From assembly GCA_046299435.1 (NCBI GenBank), contig JBKBIC010000186.1, positions 1 through 9,711 on the forward strand: a DNA stretch of 9,711 bases, read 5' to 3'. Each line of letters begins with the position of its first letter. Within the stretch, counting starts at the first letter, position 1. The notes below the pieces were generated by a model, which searched no databases, was not told the DNA's origin, and worked only from the letters and a program-made list of their open reading frames with translations. Of this stretch, positions 6,250-9,711 are shown in pieces. The translations under genes and the position numbers were made by a program. The stretch is from M3007 sp046299435 (lineage in GTDB: Bacteria > Bacteroidota > Bacteroidia > Chitinophagales > Saprospiraceae).

Positions 6250-6394
6250 TTGGAACGCGGATTTGACAGATTGAGCGGATTTGCACGGATTTTTTGTTCT
6301 AAAATCTGTGCTTTTTGCGCCTCTGTGTTGTACCAAACTTGAAAAAATCCGTGCAAATCCGCTCAATCTGTCAAATCCGCGTTCCAATTATTCC
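6243..6394. repeat. Inverted repeat B: perfect 53-nt arms, GGATT family
   Basis: Left arm 6243-6295 and right arm 6342-6394 are exact inverted copies over 53 nt, separated by a 46-nt centre. The arm carries GGATT-type units spaced 9, 9 and 10 nt (GATT at 6260, 6269, 6278, 6288) and ends in six T on the loop side. The match begins inside the final Glu codon of lysA and includes its TAA stop. The centre contains a different phrase (CTTTTTGCGCCTCTGTGTTG, 6311-6330). It lies between lysA and a DUF4406 gene on the same strand. A transcript would form a very long hairpin, which could act as a terminator or 3' stabiliser. Confidence 0.95.
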
Positions 6395-6401
6395 CTCATC
6401 A

Positions 6402-6427
6402 AAAATTTATATCACTCGATAAATTTT
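6402..6427. promoter_or_regulatory. AT-rich 9-bp inverted repeat upstream of the DUF4406 gene
   Basis: AAAATTTAT (6402-6410) and ATAAATTTT (6419-6427) form a perfect 9-bp inverted repeat with an 8-nt spacer, ending 11 bases before the ATG at 6439. Its position and AT content differ from the surrounding sequence. It could be an operator for a dimeric regulator or simply an AT-rich promoter region; no TAnnTTTG element is seen next to it. Confidence 0.35.
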
Positions 6428-6438
6428 CTATTCCACAC

Positions 6439-6834
6439 ATGAAAAAACCATTGTTCATCCTTGTCGCCGGGCCGTACCGTTCGGGCACAAACGACCAACC
6501 GGAATTGATTGCCGCCAACGTGGAGCACATGAGCCAAGTAGCGTTGAAATTGTACGAAATGGGGCATTTGCCCGTGCTCGGCGAGTGGTTCGCTTTGCCG
6601 CTGATAGAAACCACTGGCTCGAAACAAATGGGCGACGAGATTTTCAATTCTATTTTTCATCCGGTGGCTATCCGGCTGCTGGACAAAATTGACGCGGTGC
6701 TGCGGATTGGCGGCCCCTCGCAGGGCGCGGACGACATGGTGCGGATTGGGCGCGAAAAAGGCAAATTGACGTTCGCATCAATAGACGAAATAGAAAACTT
6801 GGCGCAAACGGACGATTTTTCAAAAGTCGTCTGA
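6439..6834 (+). CDS. DUF4406 domain-containing protein (nucleoside 2-deoxyribosyltransferase-like fold)
   Basis: A 131-residue soluble protein. It opens with a beta strand and 'AGPYRSGTNDQP' (10-21), then 'ANVEHMSQVALKLYEMGHLPVLGEWFALPL' (26-55), 'GDEIFNSIFHPVAIRLLDKIDAVLRIGGPSQGADDMV' (65-101) and 'GREKGKLTFASIDEIENL'. The N-terminal AGPY strand-loop, the helix followed by 'GH.PV.GEW', and the 'DAVLRIGGPS.GAD.M' strand-loop are typical of DUF4406, which is related to the nucleoside 2-deoxyribosyltransferase group. E49 in GEW is a plausible catalytic residue by analogy, but that is inference. No substrate is known for this subgroup. The start ATG follows an AT-rich leader. The next gene begins 33 bases downstream on the same strand, suggesting a two-gene unit. 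Confidence 0.75.
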   Translation: MKKPLFILVAGPYRSGTNDQPELIAANVEHMSQVALKLYEMGHLPVLGEWFALPLIETTGSKQMGDEIFNSIFHPVAIRLLDKIDAVLRIGGPSQGADDMVRIGREKGKLTFASIDEIENLAQTDDFSKVV

Positions 6835-6867
6835 TAGCCCATTCATCGCCGACAAATAGAAACACAG

Positions 6868-7479
6868 ATGATCTGGAATAATTTTTTCAAAACCTTGCTC
6901 GGCTTGACGCTCGCATTCTCTGCCTGCCAAACCGACAAAAAAGAGACCGGCCCGCCCATGCTCACCGCCATCACCAAAGACGGGAAAGCCCTCCTTTCCG
7001 ACGGCCAAAGCATCGCTATCCCGCATTACGACGACCCTGAGTGGATGATTTTTTACCTCGTGCGCCACTGCGAAAAAGCGCAGGACGGCAGCTCGAACCC
7101 CGACCTTTCCGAGCAAGGCAAGGCCCGTGCAGAGCGTTTGGGGAAAATCATGGACGACGCGGTGCTGCACCGAATCGGCACAAGCAACCTCAAACGCACC
7201 CTGAAAACCGGCCACGCCGTCGCCCAAACCACTGCCAGCCCGCCGTTCGATAATTTCCCGCCAGAAGCCGGGTTGGATTGGCTGTCGGACGTGATGCAGG
7301 GCGGCGCGGGGCAAAAGATTCTGTACGTCGGGCACACCAATACTTTGCCCAATTTCTTGAACACTTTGATTGGTCAGGTCAAGTACACCGACCTGCCCGA
7401 ATCCGAGTACGGCAAGTTTTTCGTGGTCGCCACGAAAGGCGCGGGGCAAAGCGAGGTGCTCGAATTCAATTACAAATAG
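6868..7479 (+). CDS. Histidine phosphatase superfamily lipoprotein
   Basis: A 203-residue protein with a lipoprotein signal: hydrophobic residues 9-19 ending in the lipobox F17-S18-A19-C20, so it is predicted to be lipid-anchored in the envelope. The mature part has the branch 1/2 histidine phosphatase core: 'FYLVRHCEKAQ' with R66-H67 (H67 would be the phospho-accepting histidine), 'LSEQGKARAERLGKIM', 'GTSNLKRTLKTGHAVAQ' with R110, 'GLDWLSDVM', and 'ILYVGHTNTLPNFL' with the second catalytic H156. The usual RHG/RHA triplet is RHC here, followed by Glu-Lys as in the RHxEK subgroup. The substrate cannot be inferred. It lies 33 bases after the DUF4406 gene and is probably co-transcribed. A degenerate heptad inverted repeat starts 4 bases after its stop. 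Confidence 0.85.
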   Translation: MIWNNFFKTLLGLTLAFSACQTDKKETGPPMLTAITKDGKALLSDGQSIAIPHYDDPEWMIFYLVRHCEKAQDGSSNPDLSEQGKARAERLGKIMDDAVLHRIGTSNLKRTLKTGHAVAQTTASPPFDNFPPEAGLDWLSDVMQGGAGQKILYVGHTNTLPNFLNTLIGQVKYTDLPESEYGKFFVVATKGAGQSEVLEFNYK

Positions 7480-7482
7480 GCA

Positions 7483-7534
7483 TGGGGGATGAAGTTTGAG
7501 GCATGACCATTCATCACTCATCGTTCATCACCCA
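7483..7534. repeat. Degenerate inverted repeat C', TGATGAA heptad family
   Basis: Left arm 7483-7506 and right arm 7511-7534 match as inverted copies at 18 of 24 positions around a 4-nt centre. On the minus strand, 7537-7510 is four phased 7-nt units: TGATGGG, TGATGAA, CGATGAG, TGATGAA. This is the same unit as in inverted repeat C 3 kb away. It lies between the histidine phosphatase stop (7479) and the sigma-54 activator start (7549). It looks like an older, decayed member of the family. Confidence 0.65.
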
Positions 7535-7548
7535 TCATTCAAAGAATA

Positions 7549-8856
7549 ATGTCCAATCTTCAATCCATAAAAGCGCGGTTCGGCATCGTCGGCACGTCCC
7601 GGCTGCTGGATGCCGCGCTCGAAACGGCGGCCCGCGTCGCGCCGACCGATTTGACGGTGCTGATTTCCGGCGAAAGCGGCGTGGGCAAAGAGGTGTTCTC
7701 GAAGGTCATCCATGCGCTGAGCAGCCGCAAGCACAACGATTTCATCGCTGTCAACTGCGGCGCGATTCCTGAAGGCACCATCAACTCCGAGCTGTTCGGC
7801 CACGAAAAAGGCGCGTTCACAGGGGCGGTCGGCGAGCGAAAGGGCTATTTCGAGACGGTCAGCGGCGGCACGATTTTCCTCGACGAAATCGGCGAGATGC
7901 CGCTCGACACGCAGGCTTTCCTGTTGCGCGTGCTCGAAACGGGCGAGTTCATCCGCGTCGGTTCGTCCAAAGTGGAGCGGACGGACGTGCGCGTCATCGC
8001 CGCGACGAACGTGGACTTGGAAGACCGTGTGCGGCGCGGCAAGTTCCGCGAAGACCTTTATTACCGCCTGAACACCGTGCCCATCCGGGTGCCCGCGCTG
8101 AAAGACCGCCGCGAGGATGTGCATGTGCTGTTCCGAAAATTCGCCCACGACTTTGCCGAAAAATACCGGATGCAGCCCGTGCGGCTCGACGACCGGGCGC
8201 AACTGGTTCTGGAAAACTACCGCTGGCCGGGCAACATCCGTGAGCTGAAAAACGTGGCCGAGCAGCTCTCCGTGCTGTCCGAAAACCGCGAGGTCGGCGC
8301 GGAGGATTTGCAGCACATCATGCCCAACCTGTTCAACCGGAACCTGCCGGTGTCTGCCGGGCAAGGCAGTTTTTCGGGCGGCGGCACGGGCGATTTCCAC
8401 GAGCGCGAGCTGCTATACAAACTGCTTTTTGACATGAAAAACGACTTGAACGAGCTGAAAGGGATGTTTTTCGAGTTGGTCAAAAGCAACAACCTGCGGA
8501 TGCCCGACATGGGTTCGCTCCGCAAATACCAGCCCGCACTGTCCGTGCCCGGCTATCCCATGCGCGAACAGCAAGCCGACGACCCGGAGTTTTTTTACGG
8601 CCAACAACCGGACAATTTTTACCCCAATACCGATGTCGGCCGCGTGACCCCCATCATCATTGATGCCCCGAAAACAGGCACGGGTTACGACCAATCCGCC
8701 CAAGAAGAAACGCTATTGGCAATGGACGAAATCGAAAAAGATGCCATCCGCCGCGCCCTCAAAAAATACAATGGCCGCCGAAAGGAGGCCGCCGAGGAAC
8801 TGAAAATCAGCGAACGGACGCTGTACCGGAAAATCAAGGAGTACAATTTGCAGTAG
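7549..8856 (+). CDS. Sigma-54 interaction domain (AAA+) transcriptional activator with Fis-type HTH, no receiver domain
   Basis: A 435-residue enhancer-binding-type activator. The AAA+ sigma-54 interaction domain begins almost at the N-terminus: 'FGIVGTSRLLDAALE' (11-25), Walker A 'GESGVGKE' (41-48), the sigma-54-contacting loop 'GAFTGA' (88-93), Walker B 'GGTIFLDE' (106-113), 'RVIAATNVDLE' sensor I region (148-158), 'FREDLYYRLN' (166-175) and sensor II 'RWPGNIRELKN' (225-235). An unstructured-looking linker of about 130 residues (262-390) follows, with Gly/Ser and Pro/Gln-rich stretches. It ends in a Fis-type helix-turn-helix (about 394-433: 'AIRRALKKYNGRRKEAAEELKISERTLYRKIKEY'). There is no receiver, GAF or PAS domain, so activity is not set by a fused sensor. 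The GAFTGA loop is intact, so true sigma-54 contact is expected. The last codons (Leu-Gln-stop) lie in the first heptads of inverted repeat E. Confidence 0.93.
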   Translation: MSNLQSIKARFGIVGTSRLLDAALETAARVAPTDLTVLISGESGVGKEVFSKVIHALSSRKHNDFIAVNCGAIPEGTINSELFGHEKGAFTGAVGERKGYFETVSGGTIFLDEIGEMPLDTQAFLLRVLETGEFIRVGSSKVERTDVRVIAATNVDLEDRVRRGKFREDLYYRLNTVPIRVPALKDRREDVHVLFRKFAHDFAEKYRMQPVRLDDRAQLVLENYRWPGNIRELKNVAEQLSVLSENREVGAEDLQHIMPNLFNRNLPVSAGQGSFSGGGTGDFHERELLYKLLFDMKNDLNELKGMFFELVKSNNLRMPDMGSLRKYQPALSVPGYPMREQQADDPEFFYGQQPDNFYPNTDVGRVTPIIIDAPKTGTGYDQSAQEETLLAMDEIEKDAIRRALKKYNGRRKEAAEELKISERTLYRKIKEYNLQ

Positions 8857-8933
8857 GCAGTGGGCGGTTTGCAGTGGGCAGTCGCCACACACCAGAAACT
8901 GCCCACCGCAAACTGCATACTGCCCGCTGCCTA
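8847..8933. repeat. Inverted repeat E, heptad TNNGCAG family, unequal unit number in arms
   Basis: From 8847 the plus strand is a chain of phased 7-nt units: TTTGCAG, TAGGCAG, TGGGCGG, TTTGCAG, TGGGCAG (to 8881). On the minus strand 8933-8899 is TAGGCAG, CGGGCAG, TATGCAG, TTTGCGG, TGGGCAG. Aligning left 8854-8882 with right 8898-8933 gives 26 of 29 matches if one whole 7-nt unit (TATGCAG) is skipped, so the arms differ by an exact unit. The TAG stop of the sigma-54 activator is the start of the second unit. The element fills the spacer up to a TATTTTTG promoter-like box before the Uma2 gene. Confidence 0.88.
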
Positions 8934-8939
8934 TTTTTG
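8932..8939 (+). promoter_or_regulatory. Putative Bacteroidota -7 element (TATTTTTG) for the Uma2-family gene
   Basis: TATTTTTG is an exact TAnnTTTG match, 16 bases upstream of the ATG at 8956. Its first two bases overlap the end of inverted repeat E. No -33 TTG is found at the normal spacing, which would fall inside the repeat arm, so it is a candidate only. Confidence 0.35.
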
Positions 8940-8955
8940 ACCAAAAATTATTGCC

Positions 8956-9603
8956 ATGACACACTCGACAACCGCACTCGGAAATCCTGCTGCACTTCAA
9001 GCGGAGGGCATCTTCGCGGAGGCCGTCTCCGACGGGCAGGCACCTGAAATCTCACGCGAAGAGTTCCTCGCAATGGAAGCAGAACCCGGCGTGAAACTGG
9101 AATGGGTAGACGGCAGGCTCATCAAAACCGACAAGACCATGAACAGCAACCAGATGTACATCCTTCAAAACCTCCAAGATTTTTTTGAGACAACTGCTGC
9201 CTATCGGCAGAAACTGGGCAGGCTACACTCGGAGTTCGATTCGTACCTGAAATCCCGGAGCATCCGCCGACCAGATTTGGGATACCTCACCCGCGAGCAA
9301 ATCTATCTGGCCGCCGACGAAAAAGACCCGCTCATCCCTGCTTTTGCCATCGAGATAATCTCCCCGAACGAACGCTACGAGGAAGCCGAGCAAAAACTTC
9401 GGGACTACATAAATGCGGGCATTCAAGTCGTGTGGCATATTTTTCCGAAACTGAAAACCGTCAAAGTCTTCCGCCCCGGCGAAAAGACAGAAGAGTGCGC
9501 CGGCGACGAAGCGGTTTGTTCTGCCGCACCGGTTTTGCCCGACTTCCAGATGAGCATCGCCCAGATATTCTGGCGGCCCAAGCCCGGCGAAGCGGCGCGG
9601 TAA
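8956..9603 (+). CDS. Uma2 family protein (DUF820, PD-(D/E)XK nuclease-like)
   Basis: A 215-residue protein. After a variable N-terminus of about 30 residues comes 'ISREEFLAMEAEPGVKLEWVDGRLIKT' (32-58), then a helix-rich part, 'SIRRPDLGYLTREQI' (102-116) with D107, 'PAFAIEIISPNERYEEAEQKLRDYINAGIQVVWHIFP' (128-164) with E133 and K147, and 'VKVFRPGE' (169-176). These are the hallmarks of Uma2/DUF820, whose predicted PD-(D/E)XK core uses the Asp, Glu and a nearby Lys/Gln. Nuclease activity is predicted for the fold but the biological role of the family is not established; it is multicopy in many genomes. ATG 8956 is the first start after inverted repeat E. The gene stands alone on the plus strand, with 108 bases to the window end. 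Confidence 0.88.
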   Translation: MTHSTTALGNPAALQAEGIFAEAVSDGQAPEISREEFLAMEAEPGVKLEWVDGRLIKTDKTMNSNQMYILQNLQDFFETTAAYRQKLGRLHSEFDSYLKSRSIRRPDLGYLTREQIYLAADEKDPLIPAFAIEIISPNERYEEAEQKLRDYINAGIQVVWHIFPKLKTVKVFRPGEKTEECAGDEAVCSAAPVLPDFQMSIAQIFWRPKPGEAAR

Positions 9604-9711
9604 TGTTTGCAGTTCTTACAGTTTCCTTAACCCTCTAAGAGTATGTTTTAAAATTTGAGGGGAAGTTTTTACGGATTTTTCTCCAAAGGAGTCTGCTGGG
9701 ACAAATAGTGT
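9604..9711. other. Right-edge non-coding sequence, no gene recognised
   Basis: The 108 bases after the Uma2 stop are AT-richer than the rest of the window and contain no convincing start of a gene in either direction. A TTTGCAG word, like the unit of inverted repeat E, occurs at about 9606-9612 but is not iterated. The stretch GAGTATGTTTTAAAATTTG (about 9640-9658) has the look of a mobile-element end, but no matching inverted end or transposase is inside the window. Confidence 0.4.

Noticed and set aside
7528..8400. Minus-strand ORF of 290 codons inside the sigma-54 activator
   Set aside because: It is a shadow of the activator, which has all AAA+ motifs; its own sequence is rich in Ala/Arg/His typical of antisense GC-rich frames.
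4230..8933. CRISPR array
   Set aside because: The repeated units are 7-11 nt, adjacent or in inverted orientation, with no spacers of unique sequence and no cas genes.
8956..9603. Uma2 gene as part of a toxin-antitoxin or anti-phage defence system
   Set aside because: No partner antitoxin, helicase, methylase or other defence gene is adjacent inside the window; a nuclease-like fold alone does not support it.

Overview
The window looks like a chromosomal segment of a moderately GC-rich member of the Bacteroidota, perhaps of the Saprospiria/Chitinophagia type. The lineage call is inference. It rests on a DUF4249 lipoprotein, an LptF/LptG permease, an ECF sigma factor followed by a very small membrane protein, a receiver-less sigma-54 activator, the form of lysA, and several TAnnTTTG-type (Bacteroidota -7) promoter elements instead of clear Shine-Dalgarno sites. 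No rRNA, tRNA, transposase, CRISPR array or prophage gene was seen.

Layout. All genes left of about 4.8 kb read on the minus strand and all genes right of about 5.0 kb read on the plus strand. The divergent point is the 4822-5016 spacer. Minus strand, from the divergent point leftward: an ECF sigma-70 factor, a 68-residue single-pass membrane protein (possible anti-sigma partner), ribulose-phosphate 3-epimerase (rpe), an LptF/LptG-family permease translationally coupled (GTGA overlap) to a PAP2 phosphatase, and a DUF4249 lipoprotein cut by the left edge. Plus strand, rightward: diaminopimelate decarboxylase (lysA, probable TTG start), a DUF4406 protein, a histidine-phosphatase-type lipoprotein, a sigma-54 activator, and a Uma2-family (PD-(D/E)XK-like) protein. 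The last 108 bases hold no recognisable gene.

The genes serve ordinary functions: outer-envelope biogenesis (LptF/G, PAP2), lysine/peptidoglycan precursor supply (lysA), the pentose phosphate pathway (rpe) and two regulatory units. The unusual content lies between them. Six of the intergenic spacers contain inverted repeats of about 50-150 bp, from at least four unrelated sequence families. At least two families are built from phased 7-nt units (consensus TGATGAA and TNNGCAG). The GGATT family is built from 9-11-nt units and one arm pair is a perfect 53-nt match. Several arms begin inside or directly at the stop codon of the preceding gene and so encode its last residues. This shared architecture with different 'words' is the observation most worth following up.
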